Origin: Linnemannia hyalina
Taxonomy: Eukaryota > Mortierellomycota > Mortierellomycetes > Mortierellales > Mortierellaceae
DNA length: 64,000 bases
Assembly: GCA_019671135.1 (NCBI GenBank)
Contig: JAHRHY010000003.1
Coordinates: forward strand, 2,108,001-2,172,000
Direction of reading: 5' to 3'
Under the pieces are notes generated by a model, which was not told the origin of the DNA, searched no databases, and saw nothing but the letters and a program-made list of their open reading frames with translations. The position numbers and the translations under genes are program-made. Below, piece after piece: positions 49,584-60,355 of this stretch (its first letter is position 1; every line of letters starts with the position of its first letter).

Positions 49584-50036
49584 TTAAGCAGGCTTGCCCA
49601 ACTCGATCTGGAGCTTCGTCTTTGCGTCCTGGGCAGCGTTGTACTTGGGGAGACAGCAAATGAGGCCAAAGAAACCGCAGCAGAGGAACCAACAGATTTC
49701 AACGCCTCCAATCTCGTTCTCGCGGATGGTGTGTTCGTACTGCTGGATCAGGGCCGGGTTGCGGCGGTCGGCGGGGTGGACCATGGTTGGGGGGTGCATC
49801 ATGGGCTGGCCGTGCTGGATACCAGGGGCGCCGTTGGGGGTGCCGGTGGGGGCCATGGCCATGTAGGCGTTGCCTTGGGCGTCGTAGACGACTTGCTGGC
49901 CGGGGTGAGCGGCAACCATGGGCTGCTGGGGCATCGGCTGGGGCATCGGCTGGGGCATCGGCTGGGTGGAGTAGTAGGCAGGTGCTGGGGAAGAGGAGGG
50001 GGAGGGGGGGGGGTACTTTTGTTCGGTGGTCGACAT
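49584..50036 (-). CDS. Small Pro/Met/Gln-rich protein with Cys-rich hydrophobic C-terminal segment
   Basis: Single exon, 150 aa, starting at the ATG 50034-50036 just inside a TATA-bearing promoter. The N-terminal half is disordered: Pro/Ser-rich, then three tandem QPMP units (36 bp of exact 12-bp repeats at about 49932-49968), then Pro/His/Gly-rich. The C-terminal third contains YEHTIRENEIGGVEICWFLC, then CGFFGLICCLPKYNAAQDAK. The run of six cysteines within 15 hydrophobic residues resembles membrane-inserting, S-acylated patches of small fungal proteins and distantly the Cys-rich helix of BRI3/PLAC8-type proteins. I do not assign a family. Likely membrane-associated; function unknown. Confidence 0.75.
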   Translation of the reverse strand: MSTTEQKYPPPSPSSSPAPAYYSTQPMPQPMPQPMPQQPMVAAHPGQQVVYDAQGNAYMAMAPTGTPNGAPGIQHGQPMMHPPTMVHPADRRNPALIQQYEHTIRENEIGGVEICWFLCCGFFGLICCLPKYNAAQDAKTKLQIELGKPA

Positions 50037-50121
50037 GATGGTTGTTTGGTTGGTGGTTGGTGGTTGTGGGATGAAGAGAAAGGTGAAAAGAGGGACGAGG
50101 GGACGAGGCTGTTGTCGGTAC

Positions 50122-50129
50122 TTTATAAA
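50122..50129 (-). promoter_or_regulatory. TATA box of the small Pro-rich gene
   Basis: Minus strand reads ATTTATAAAG about 90 bp before the ATG, the strongest core-promoter match for this gene. Confidence 0.45.
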
Positions 50130-51048
50130 TGTTTCTTTTGAAGCCGAACAACAGTATGCAGTATGTATGAATGTATGCCAAGTGACGGGCTGTATGTCTG
50201 GTCCATTCAAAAATAGCGGCCCAGTCAGTCAGCCTTGGTGGGAAGGCAGATTGGCCAAGTCTCATTCAAGGTTGTTTTAGCTCTCAATTCTTTGCCTTCG
50301 TCTCCTTGTTCTTCACCTTCCATTTCTCTTCTCTCTACTTTCAGGGATATGCCAGTGAACGTGAAAGTAGAAAATCGGCAACGACGATGAATCATGTCTC
50401 GTTTTGAGTTTTCTGCTCAGTCAAGAAGGGAAGTAACCGCCCCTGGTGGCGGCAAGTGTGTGGCTCACAAGGGTCGAAAAAACAGAAATGGAGACAGAGT
50501 CCGACATGGGTATGTATGTATGTATCGGAGCCTGGGGGCCGGGTCTGGGCTCTCTGCCACCATCAGTAACAGTACCATGCTGCATCGCTCAACAATAGCA
50601 GCAACAGCAACCATTTCTCACTCAACCTTCCAGCTTTCTCAACTCCCTTCTTCTTGAGTTGTACTTCAATCCTTAAGTAATGAGCGTCCTATTGAAGCTA
50701 GGTATATGTACTTTTTACGATCAAGCATATACAACAAGCATGTAATGTAGTCGGGCATGGAAGAGTATGCATTGGGGAGCAATTGGATTCACTCTAGTTC
50801 TATCTCTCTCCCATTTCCCTTTTCCTCTTCCTCTGTCAATCACCATTTCGATCATCAAAGAAGAGAAAAGGAGAAGGGGTGGGAGGGGGTTTTCCAGTCT
50901 TGGGATTCTCGCTCTGTTCCTACTTCCCATGCGCCCCCTATTCGATTAGCGTGCAAGAAAAATGACTCCTGTCCCAAGCAGCTTTTTTTTTGATTGTCCT
51001 TTGTTGCTCAGTGATTTTCAATGATTTAAAGCGCCGATGACTGTCGGC

Positions 51049-51075
51049 TTTTTTTTTTTTTTTTTTTTTTTTTTT
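51049..51075. repeat. T27 homopolymer
   Basis: Twenty-seven consecutive T on the plus strand, the longest homopolymer in the window, 340 bp before the ATG of the Cys-rich surface protein. Confidence 0.95.
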
Positions 51076-51198
51076 GGCTCTCGAACTATTATTACTTTCT
51101 CTACCTTCATCCTCTCATCAATCTCCTCTCACGCACACTACAGACAGACGGCAAGAAAAAGCGGCGGCGAGGGACTGACTGATACAGACTAGGGTGCA

Positions 51199-51228
51199 AA
51201 CAACAACAACAACAACAACAACAACAAT
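51199..51228. repeat. (CAA)n microsatellite
   Basis: About nine CAA units in the presumed leader of the gene at 51417. It is not translated in the chosen model. Confidence 0.85.
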
Positions 51229-51416
51229 TCAAACGCCTGCCGCACACGCACCAATTCAACAAACGAACGCAAACACACACCCTTACTCACCTCGACGTCC
51301 GCCCGACACGCCGCGTTTATTTTTTCTGAGCCCTTCAAGTTAATTTTTCTTTTCGCCGAGGAGGAAAGGGCGAGTAAATCGATTCATCAAGTGTAAAAAA
51401 AAATAAGAAGAGCAAT

Positions 51417-52220
51417 ATGGCGACGAGCACAGGAGGAGGAGGAGGAGGAGGAGGAGGAGGAGGAGGAGGGGGAGGAGGAGGGCTAGTGCGACTGTACAAC
51501 ATTAGTTGGTTTGGCGTCGTCACCTGCTCAGTGTTACTCATCGTTTGGGCCGCAGCCTTGACGGATCCGACGTATGCCCAACAGCAACAGCAACAGCAAC
51601 AGGGTTATCAACCAAAGTGGCAACAACAAGAATATCAACCAAAAGCTCAACCGCAACAACCATCTCAACAGCGGTCATTGGCGTACCCGAACCTGGACCG
51701 GACGGCACAACTGGCATCCGACAGATCTCGATACGATTCTGCAGACCTCTCCGCGGCGGCAGAGTTCCAAGGATCAGCCGTCTCGGCGTTCTGCAAATCC
51801 TTCTCCTTTCTCTGTCACGTCCGATGTTTACAACGTGGAGATCCTCGCGATGCCGGAAACGTCGGCCCCAACAACAGTGGCAGCACCAGTCCTGGAACCA
51901 ACAGTCGAGGTAGGGGGGAGATCAACCGGTGCGCGTTCTTGAGTGGGTCGAGTTCCATCCGAGTTTTGTGTGTGTGCAACAATGGTGTGGATTTGACGGC
52001 AGAGGTGGACTACGCGTTGGAGGGGGTGGTCGATAATGGACAGGGAAATGCTGGTACTGGGGAGGCGGGTCGGATCCGGAAGGTGGCATATTTGACGAGC
52101 ACGGTGACGGTGACGAAGACCAAGACTTTGCCAGCTGTGACCAAGACGACTATCTTCACAGTCACTACGACTGCTACCGTGACTGTTACTGCGGACGAAC
52201 AACTAAGCGCATTAAATTGA
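51417..52220 (+). CDS. Poly-Gly, Cys-rich secreted/surface protein with Thr/Val-rich tail
   Basis: Single exon, 267 aa. MATST is followed by 17 glycines from a (GGA)n repeat (51430-51482), then LVRLYNISWFGVVTCSVLLI and VWAAALTDPTYA, a signal sequence or anchor with a plausible Ala-X-Ala-like cut before Gln-rich QQQQQQQQGYQ. No other ATG precedes the hydrophobic segment, so the poly-Gly must be translated. The middle holds six cysteines in the order C-x6-C-x3-C ... C-x12-C-x-C, ending LCVCNNGVDLT.EVDYALEG. The tail alternates Thr and Val (TVTVTKTKT, TVTTTATVTVTAD), which looks O-glycosylated/mucin-like. I recognise no named domain; a fungal cell-surface protein is inferred. Confidence 0.7.
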   Translation: MATSTGGGGGGGGGGGGGGGGGLVRLYNISWFGVVTCSVLLIVWAAALTDPTYAQQQQQQQQGYQPKWQQQEYQPKAQPQQPSQQRSLAYPNLDRTAQLASDRSRYDSADLSAAAEFQGSAVSAFCKSFSFLCHVRCLQRGDPRDAGNVGPNNSGSTSPGTNSRGRGEINRCAFLSGSSSIRVLCVCNNGVDLTAEVDYALEGVVDNGQGNAGTGEAGRIRKVAYLTSTVTVTKTKTLPAVTKTTIFTVTTTATVTVTADEQLSALN

Positions 52221-52270
52221 TCGTCGACTAAGGAGTGAAACAGTAGTGGCTTCAAAAAGACCATACACAA

Positions 52271-52276
52271 AATAAA
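52271..52276 (+). terminator. Polyadenylation signal AATAAA of the Cys-rich gene
   Basis: Exact AATAAA 51 nt after the stop, only 55 nt before the proposed PDRG1 start codon. Confidence 0.45.
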
Positions 52277-52330
52277 CGTGGTTGTTCAACTCTCACTACT
52301 ACAACATCAGCAACAGAGAAGCATAAAGCC

Positions 52331-53296
52331 ATGAACACGGAATTCGTCTCAAGTATGGCAACAACGCAGCGCATGGACATGAGTTATTCATCAGGAGAGA
52401 CATGACCACCCTGACATGGGATCACTAACATCTATGACCCTTCTTTTTTTTCGACAAGAAAAGATCTTCAGAAGCGGGAACTTATCGCAGAAGACATCCT
52501 CACCAACAAAGAACTGGTACGCAAAAAAGAGATACCAAGTGACGAAAAAAAAAAAATATGGCGTGGCGCGCTTTTTTTTTTTTCTTTTCAATGAGTGACT
52601 AGAAAAAACTAAGGAACTATCAGTCGCATGGACCCCGAGCATCGCAGAAAACAGCGAGAATCTAAGCCATTATCAACCCGCTCCCACCCCCTCTCTCCCT
52701 CTTTTACCTGTGCACAACAATAGATGGTGGACTATGACAGGAGGAGGAACAGCAATCGGGAAGCACTCTCAAAACTGAAGAAGGAGCTCTCTCAAGGTAC
52801 ATACACAGGAGTAGTCATACAGATTTCTAGCACTGATCGCTTGAAAAAGAAAAAAAAAAAACATGGAGCTGGAGGAAAACGAAACACTGACAGAGTTTTG
52901 GTGGTTGCTTTTTTTTCTTTCTTCTTTTCAATTGCGTCGACAACATTTGATAGAGAAAAAGATATGGGTCAACTTGGGAGACATGTTTATCAAGTTGCCC
53001 AAGGAGAACGTCCAGACGATGATCAAGAAAGGTAAAAAACAAACAAACATGGGAGTCGAGGCAGAGATGAGGTGTATGACACTCTTACAAGGGCTCTTGC
53101 AGAATGAGACTTCAATGGTTTTTTGACTCAACTGCCTGTCATTGTATTTTTTATTTATTTAGATCAGACGACATTGGACGAGGAGATCTTGGATATCAGG
53201 GAAACAATGAAGCAGAAAGTGGTCGAGCTCGAGCAACTGGAAGGAGGCGATGGGTCAAAATCAAGAGCCTTCCAACTCAAAGGCATGTCCAAATAA
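52331..53296 (+). CDS. PDRG1: PDRG1-like prefoldin-fold subunit (R2TP/prefoldin-like complex)
   Basis: Five exons, of which the last four are well supported: 52464-52516, 52724-52796, 52954-53031 and 53163-53296. The first (52331-52352, 22 nt, MNTEFVS) is inferred because it restores phase and an ATG; total 360 nt, 119 aa. The protein follows human PDRG1 closely in layout: ELIAEDILTNKELMVDYDRR, RNSNREALSKLKKELSQ, WVNLGDMFIKLPKENVQTMI, then DQTTLDEEILDIRETMKQKV and a short FQLKGMSK end. Both ends are coiled-coil helices around a beta-hairpin, the beta-prefoldin plan. PDRG1 is part of the PAQosome chaperone that assembles RNA polymerases, PIKKs and snoRNPs. It is slightly shorter than human (133 aa). 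Confidence 0.82.
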
Positions 53297-53455
53297 AACT
53301 CACAACAGCAAGCAGCAAACAGCAAGCGACAAAGTACGCAATAAGGGACTTCAGGAATATTTATGGAATTATATTCTGACTGAGTGTTTTTCCATTCGTC
53401 TGGGATATATCTACAACGGGAGTATTTGTCTTCCTCTACAAACAAACAAGTATTT

Positions 53456-56169
53456 TCACAGAGTGTCGATGGTTTGGAGTCGACCTGCAGTAGGGGTCCT
53501 GATGGCGCGCCAATGGAAGATTGCCCAAGAGGTGACAAACACCGCGGCGAGGAACACAGAAACACCAGCGGTCCAGATGACAGGCGTGTAGGAGAGGTTG
53601 GGGAGTGTCGAGTCCAGGATGAAGCCTGCAAGAGGAGAACCTACCCAGATCGCGACTCCTCCGACTGCGTACATCAGTCCAATCATCGACGCGATCGTTT
53701 GTGTGCCTATCGTTGTTGTGAAAAAAGAGGAGGGAGGCCATTTGAGTAAGTAGAGACAATAGACGACAACTGTGGTCCAGAGCACTGCGTAGATATTTTC
53801 AAGACGTACCAAAGGACTCGGCGACTGCTACAGGGACCAACGAAATATAGCATCCTAACAATCATGAATGAAAAGAAAGAAAGAGTTGGCGTTAGCGGCA
53901 TGCTTTTCCTGTACTTCTCCAAACCACGTTTCTGATTCAAGTTACACAGAAAATGATGTTCATACCGGCAAAGATGTTGAAGGTGATGCCCATGAGCAAG
54001 AGGGTGCCAAAGGACTTTGCAATGGACCAAAGAACCATGACCGAGAAGGCTGTCGCCCAGGCCGAGAAGAGCAGCGTCTTGGTATTGGAGACTCTGTCAG
54101 CAATCAAGCCCAACAGCACCCTTCCTGCAAATCCTGATCCGTTGGCCAGACCCAGAATCAAAGCCCCTTGTTCGGGCGTCAGGCCGATAAAAACGGCGTA
54201 AGCTGTTAGAGTACATGGACAAAGGGTACAAAATGCGGAAAGGCGGAGGGAGAAGTGAAAAAGAGAGGAGGGTGGACATTTGATGGGTTAACAAAAAGAA
54301 AAAGTGAAAACTCAGAAAAATAAGATTGAACGCCCGGTCGGTCCTTATGGTGAACAAGGTGACACCACATGCACAGGAACTCCAGCTTGATAGACACACC
54401 GCACCCCCACTTCGTGTTGTAAAACTTCTTCCCCTCAGCCTCGTTTGAGCCTCCGTTCGTCCTTTTGTTAACTATCATATGGCTGTCGTTGTGTAATTTA
54501 TGTTGCCGATTCGTCTCCTCCTTCCTCTCAAAGCCCAAAATAAAAAAGACAATTATGTGAAAAAGAAACATACTTTGCATGTAGTACAAGGGAACCAGGT
54601 ACCCGATCGAGACGGTAACATTGGCGAGCGTGAGCGACAGGAACTGAGGGTCCTTGAGCACGTGAAGGGACTGGAAGAATGAAGGTTTCTTTCTTGTTGC
54701 CGATGGTTCCTGTGGCTGGCCCTGGCCCATCTGCTCGATGGATGGTTGTTCGGGATCATTTTCGCAAACGGTCGTCTCGCCGTAATCGGTCGAAGACCCG
54801 CCCAGGGAATGTTCTTCCTGATGGGCGATGGTGGTGGCGAGCTGTTGCTGGAGCAGGTCGTCTTTCTTTTCCTTGATGAGAAAACTAGCGAGACCACTAC
54901 AGAACAATGAGGGCGGAGAAATCGAAGAGTGTTAACCCCTAATGCCTCACTTTTTTCGTAAACGCATGTGCACATGTGGGAGGTACACCCCGCACGAAAA
55001 AAAGTAGCAAAAAAAACGCTTCATACTTACCAGATGACAAAGGTGAGAAGGGCAATGACTCGCAGTGTCCAAAACACGCCAAGCTTGTCTATGAGCGCCT
55101 GGGTCATGGGTGCAAGCACAAACCCTCCCATCCCTGTGCCCGAGACAGCAAGTCCAATCACCAGGCCTCGATTCAGGCTAAAATACTGCGACGGCACCGC
55201 GATCGCAGGCGTGTAAGCGAACGATGCTCCGAATCCGAAAAGTACTCCATGACATGCGTACAGGTGCCACAACTATTATAACGACAAAGGGGAAAACGTG
55301 GAAATCCACAATTCATACGTCAGTGTTGTTTCTTGTCGTCTGTCATTGTTGCACAGACCTTGGATCAAAGCATAAACCCCTATTGTTTCTCGGTTTTACG
55401 TCCGCTTTCAAAGGAAGGATTGGTGGTGGTGGTGGTTTTAGGCAGAGAGGGCAAAGCACAAATTCTCTTTTCCTACCTGGGTCTATAATCATTCCCCCGA
55501 CCAAAACTGCACAACACAGAAAACGAGGGCAAACATAACAAAGCAGTATAATAATTTTACCTCAGTGGAGAAGGAGGCGAGGATCAAGGAGACGGCCATA
55601 ATGACCGTGCCAACAAACGCCGTGGGCCGATACCCAAACCGATCCGCAACAGTGCCCGACAAGAACCCTGTCAAGTACGTAATCCCACTCCCCGTGGTGC
55701 CCACAAACGCAATTGACGAGGCCGAGGCGCCGGGGAAGACGATCTGGTAGTGGTGTTCAAAGATCCCAAAGATGAACTCTGTAGGTGCAAAGACGAAACA
55801 GTGGATGAGGAAGGACCCTAGGACGGCGAGCCAGCCCTTGGTGCCGCCCTCATTTAACGACTTCAGGAATGTTGCGACCCAGCCTTGTTTTTCTTGCTCG
55901 AGTGGTGGTTCCAGTGCATTGACCGGGTTTGATGTTGTGGAGGGGGACCAATGATCACCGTGTTTGTCGTTGTCGTCCTTGAAAGATTTGTGGGAGATTG
56001 GTGTTGGTGAGGCATGTTGGGTCTTTTCTGAGATGGTCGTGTCAGTCCTTGGGAGTGGTTCTCTTGAAATGACGAGCGTTTGTTGCGGCAGTGCGGATGA
56101 AATTGTCGTCTCTGGCTCCTCTGAAGCAGGAGTGGTATTGATGTTGATATCGTGCTGCTTCGACTCCAT
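53456..56169 (-). CDS. MFS transporter A, monocarboxylate-transporter-like
   Basis: Six exons on the minus strand: 55561-56169, 55031-55272, 54574-54896, 53966-54202, 53810-53854 and 53456-53706 (1707 nt, 568 aa). A disordered N-terminus of about 110 residues precedes helix 1 (GWLAVLGSFLIHCFVFAPTE), followed by FIFGIFEHHYQIVFPGASAS and the MFS motif-A-like loop GFLSGTVADRFGYRP. Helices 4-5 carry GFGASFAYTPAIAVPSQYFS and RGLVIGLAVSGTGMGGFVLA, the pattern of fungal MCT/MCH transporters. The central loop is long and charged. Such carriers move monocarboxylates, riboflavin or related metabolites; substrate unknown here. First of three tandem paralogs, and convergent with PDRG1 (160-bp gap). Confidence 0.9.
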
Positions 56170-57075
56170 GGTGGTATATGAAAAATGTATGGATATCAAA
56201 GGAGTAATGTAGGGATAGATACACAAAAAAAATGTTTGAAGCAATCAGGAAAAGTCGGAAGGCGTGTTGTTGTTGTTGTTGAAGGACCAAACAGGGGTGA
56301 AGGCAGAAAGAAACGAGAGAAAGTGGATGTTCAACGGGGTTCGTTTTGCCATCTTATTTATAAGAGTTCGTGGTCCGTTTGGTCAGGATCAGGACAAGAC
56401 GACCGACTCTATGAGTCTGAGTCTATTCAACGTCCGTTCATGATTACCTTTTCTTGTCGTACGCCCAACCTGTTACACTTTTTGCTTATTTTTCCATTTT
56501 GTGTCTGCAGAGCGACAGAAGACAGTTGTCGTATGTTGTTGTTGTTTTTGCAACTGCGACGCTATGTACTTCCGTACGAATATGGAAATCTGGGTTGTCC
56601 AGCAACCTTGATTACCCTTTTGGACAATTAACAAGGGGATCGTGTGTGCAACACGACTCGTGTGGGGTGGGTAATCCATATATTAGCGTAGGGATTGTAG
56701 ACCTCCTTCTCTTTCCGCTTTTTTCAGCTCGTCCATCCTGGAAAAGGAGTGCTTTATATACCTTTACCTTTTAAATCGATACTTTTTCAAGGCAACATGT
56801 AAGAGAAACCACGAAACGAGGTAAGGGGAGAGAATGCGAATAAAAGACGGGGGTTGATGGAACCCCTCTATTTTCCTTAGTGCACCACGCGCGCTGATGA
56901 ACGATAATTTCGCCGTTTAGACTTGGGCCTAATTCATTAGGCATTATGCAAGATGGAGAGACGCGAAAGCTTGGGGTAATGTAAAATAAGAATGAAGAAA
57001 GGAAACGAACCAGAAATGTGCATCAGATCAAGATGCGTATGTGCTGTGGATGTATATATTTTTAAGCTTTTTTTA
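56170..57075. other. Spacer between MFS transporters A and B
   Basis: Transporter A promoter plus transporter B 3' UTR. A GTTGTT repeat lies at about 56264-56281. No gene recognised. Confidence 0.5.
56355..56362 (-). promoter_or_regulatory. TATA box of MFS transporter A
   Basis: Minus strand TATAAATA inside the palindrome CTTATAAATAAG, about 190 bp before the ATG. Confidence 0.5.
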
Positions 57076-59720
57076 TTATTCCTTGTATGCCTTATTGTCT
57101 GAAGATATCGTCTGCATCCGCCGCATCTGCCTCCGCAAGAGTATAACCCACGTGGTGGCAAAAAGAGCAGAGACCGCAAACATGCTGCCAGAATACATGA
57201 TCACCGGCAAGTAGTCGATGTAGGGCTTAGACAGCTCCAGGATGTGCCCACTGATGAACGATCCTGCAACCAGCGCCAAACAGGAGAACCCATACACAAT
57301 CCCCAACACTCCAGAAACCTGTCGAGGACCTACATGCAAGCAATTACAAAGATGGCAATTAGGAGTGAGAACTTATATTTTCCTTTTTGTTTGGGGTCCG
57401 AGCTCATTCCTTGAACACGGGAGATGGTTAGGCGTGCAAGGTGAGAAAGCACATATATAAAAAGGTTTAACTAACCGTATTGGTTCGCGACAATGACCGG
57501 GGTTACCGTGGTGATTCCCGAGAAGGTGATCCCATAGACGATGGCGAAGATGAGATAAATCGGAAAGGACCTTGAGAATGTCCATAGTACCAAGATCGCC
57601 AGCGTGCATGACCAAGAGCAGACCAGAAGGAGTACATCGGCTGCCACCAAATCCGCCAAGAGGCCTGATACAATCCTCGCCACGAACGATGCACCGTTGA
57701 ACCAGCCGTTGATCACCGCTCCCATCTGCCTCGAGATGCCGATATGCGTGCTGTAGACTAGTCGTGTAAAGAGAGATTGGTAGTTGCTGTTATTGTTAGA
57801 GGGGCGACATTGACTGTACAAAGGAATATTTTCCAGAAAGTATCAACTGCCGTATGCCACTTACGCTCCATGAAGTAGATCGGGGTGAGGTAGGACATCG
57901 ATAGCATAAACTGAAAGATAACCAGGATTGCAAAGGGTAGCCCCTTGGTATACTCTGGTAGGATGAAACTCTGTCTAGTCTTTTTCCTGTATTGCTTCTC
58001 CTCGTTCCATCGTTGTTCTCCATCAGAATTGTCGTGCTCGAACAACAGTAAACTCGCGCCTCCGCTATTATACATTTGTCCAAGAGAACACCAAGTTGTC
58101 AACGATGGATGTCCGTGCATTCTTCATTCGTAGTAACATCGGATATTTTTCGTATACTGCCACTACTACATACCAGATGACGAGACTGTATACTCCCAGG
58201 GCTCGCAAGGTCCACCGCACCTCAAATCGGTCGATCAAGAACTGAGTCAAGGGCGCCAAAAAAAATCCACCTAGTCCTGAACCAGAGGCTGCGATACCCA
58301 TAGCCAGTCCACGCTTCTTCTCGAACCAGTGTGTAGGTGCTGCAATAGCTGGAAAGTAAACCAAAGAGGCGCCGATTCCAAAGAGGATCCCCTGGGACAG
58401 ATAGAGGTGCCACAGCTACAAGTACAAAAGGCATGTCGTCAGTATTCGAGTTTGTGTCAATAGATTTATACGTAAAACGACCGTGTGCTTGGACCCTCCT
58501 GTCGTTAGCAAATAACAACACGAATGTACCGTAGTTGAAAAGGAGGCTAGGCAGAGTGCGGCTGTCATGATCAAGGATCCTATAGCAGACGTAACTCTGT
58601 ATCCCCATCGATCCGAGAATGCCCCAGAGAAGAACCCGACTAAGAAGGTGGTCGACGATCCTATGGTGCCAATTAGGGCAATCGACGAAGGACTTGCGGT
58701 GGGGAACATGTTGAGGTATTCCTGCACAAAAACGCCAAAGATGAACTCTGTCGGTGCAAAGGCAAAAGTCTGGATCAGGACCGAGGCCAACACGACTGAC
58801 CAAGCCTTCCAACCCTTGTCCATCTTGTGCGACCGAGTGAAAGCAGTATTGACGGATGATGATGGTGAGAGTGGAGGAGGTGGTGATGATGTAGTGGTGG
58901 TGGTGGTTGGCCAGAGGTATTGGTTCTTGTCGACATGGATGATAGGAAAAGGAGGGGAGGTGTTGTTTGGTACGAGTGTACGTGCTGGTGACGATGGGTT
59001 GGAAGTACAGGAGGAGCAAGAGTGACTGGAGGGATCATATGGACTTGAAGAAGGAAGAGGACTTGTCGAAATGGGATAAGGCAGACGAGAGTTGTCGATG
59101 GAGTTGTACGTATTGAGAGAAGAGGAATTAGGAAGAGGAGGAGACATGTCTGTCTCTGACTGAGGAGGAGTAGCAAGGTGAGATAAAGACCGCACTGAAA
59201 GTGCCAACCTGGTGCCGGTGCTTGCATCGCCATCTGCAGTGGCTGCCAGTCGCAAGTTTACCTCGATTGCCTTCCTCACTCTGCCCAACCTCTTGGCGCT
59301 CACCTCTGCGACATCCAGCAAGAATGACGGGGTATTTCTTGCATCATTCTGATTGTCGCTGATGGTTCCATCGCTGCAGTGTCGCGCTCGATCGCATCCA
59401 TCATGACTCCCTCCGGATCTGGACTCGCGATTCCTCTCAAAACGACTCCGTTTAGCCTTCTTCTCAGTCTCTTCCTCCTCTGGTTCCAAAACAGCATGGC
59501 TCTCGAGAGTCCTCTGCTCCGTCTCCGTCCGCCAAGCTCTCCCGTTATTCGTCCTCGTTGTTGTTGTTGTTGTTATTTCTGTTCTTGCTCCCAAATAAAC
59601 ATTCAGGGGCAAAGAAATTGGACTGGCCTGTGCTTTGTGTGTGTTGTCGATGTTGTTGTCGCGACTGTTGCCATTAGTCGAGACTCCGTGCGCTTTAGGC
59701 TCTTGGTGAATTTCTGTCAT
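57076..59720 (-). CDS. MFS transporter B, MCT-like, with ~300-residue N-terminal extension
   Basis: Five exons on the minus strand: 58530-59720, 58174-58415, 57865-58064, 57476-57757 and 57076-57329 (2169 nt, 722 aa). The transporter core starts near residue 300 (MDKGWKAWSVVLASVLIQTF, then AFAPTEFIFGVF) and carries the same helix signatures as A and C, including GFFSGAFSDRWGYRV, FGIGASLVYFPAIAAPTHWF and GLAMGIAASGSGLGGFFLAP. The extension has poly-Thr, Glu/Lys-rich and Ser/Pro-rich parts, and no domain is visible. It is in frame with the core in one continuous exon, so it is probably translated, although M300 itself could be an internal start. Intracellular (cytosolic) N-terminus expected. 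Substrate unknown. Confidence 0.86.
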
Positions 59721-60355
59721 GTCGTGTGCCTGGCTGTATGAGGAGAAATGTTGAAAAGGTAAAATGATGACAGGTGTGGAGAGGGCATCGTAGAAAAGAA
59801 AAATATCAAACAAAAAAAACGAAGAGGGGGGAGAGAGGTGGGTCTGAGATAGGTTGGGCAACCGCCCTGGACAATCGGGGGATGGGGTCAACGGCTCTTT
59901 TGGTTCTCTACCACTTACACTAACAAATGGAATGGAGTAATAGAATCAGCCTTTCTCTCTCCTCATTCACTCATGGATGAATAAAAACTGTCGCAACAAC
60001 CTTGTCACTGCATTTTCCTCTCTCGCAGTTTTTTTTTCTTTCGAAATTAGCGCGATTCGCAATCCAACCCATCCGACCCAACATACATTGACACAAATTT
60101 GTTGATTTTGTAGTTGTGGAGTCGGAATTGCGATGCAAATGCTTACCTGTCTGTAGCATTGTTTCCAGTGACATGGTGAAATGTAATTGTTATTAAAGTG
60201 TGTGTCTATCTATATGAATGCGAGGGGAATGCTCTAAGAGGTTGGGTATACTTGTTGTTGTTATATACAAAACGTGGGGTGGTGATGCCCGCGCTCTTCT
60301 TCTGACCTTCGGGTTGTTGTTTGTTACTGTTGTTGTTTGTTGTGCTCTGTTGCAT
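59721..60355. other. Spacer between MFS transporters B and C
   Basis: Promoter of B and 3' UTR of C. Short GTT/GTTGTT repeats on the plus strand at about 60250-60340. No gene recognised. Confidence 0.5.

Larger units (their letters stand above)
50037..51416. other. Divergent spacer with long T tract and CAA repeat
   Basis: Between two divergent short genes. The second half is leader-like sequence rich in CA/CAA. No gene supported; short frames around 50394-50657 and 50757-50993 lack motifs. Confidence 0.5.
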
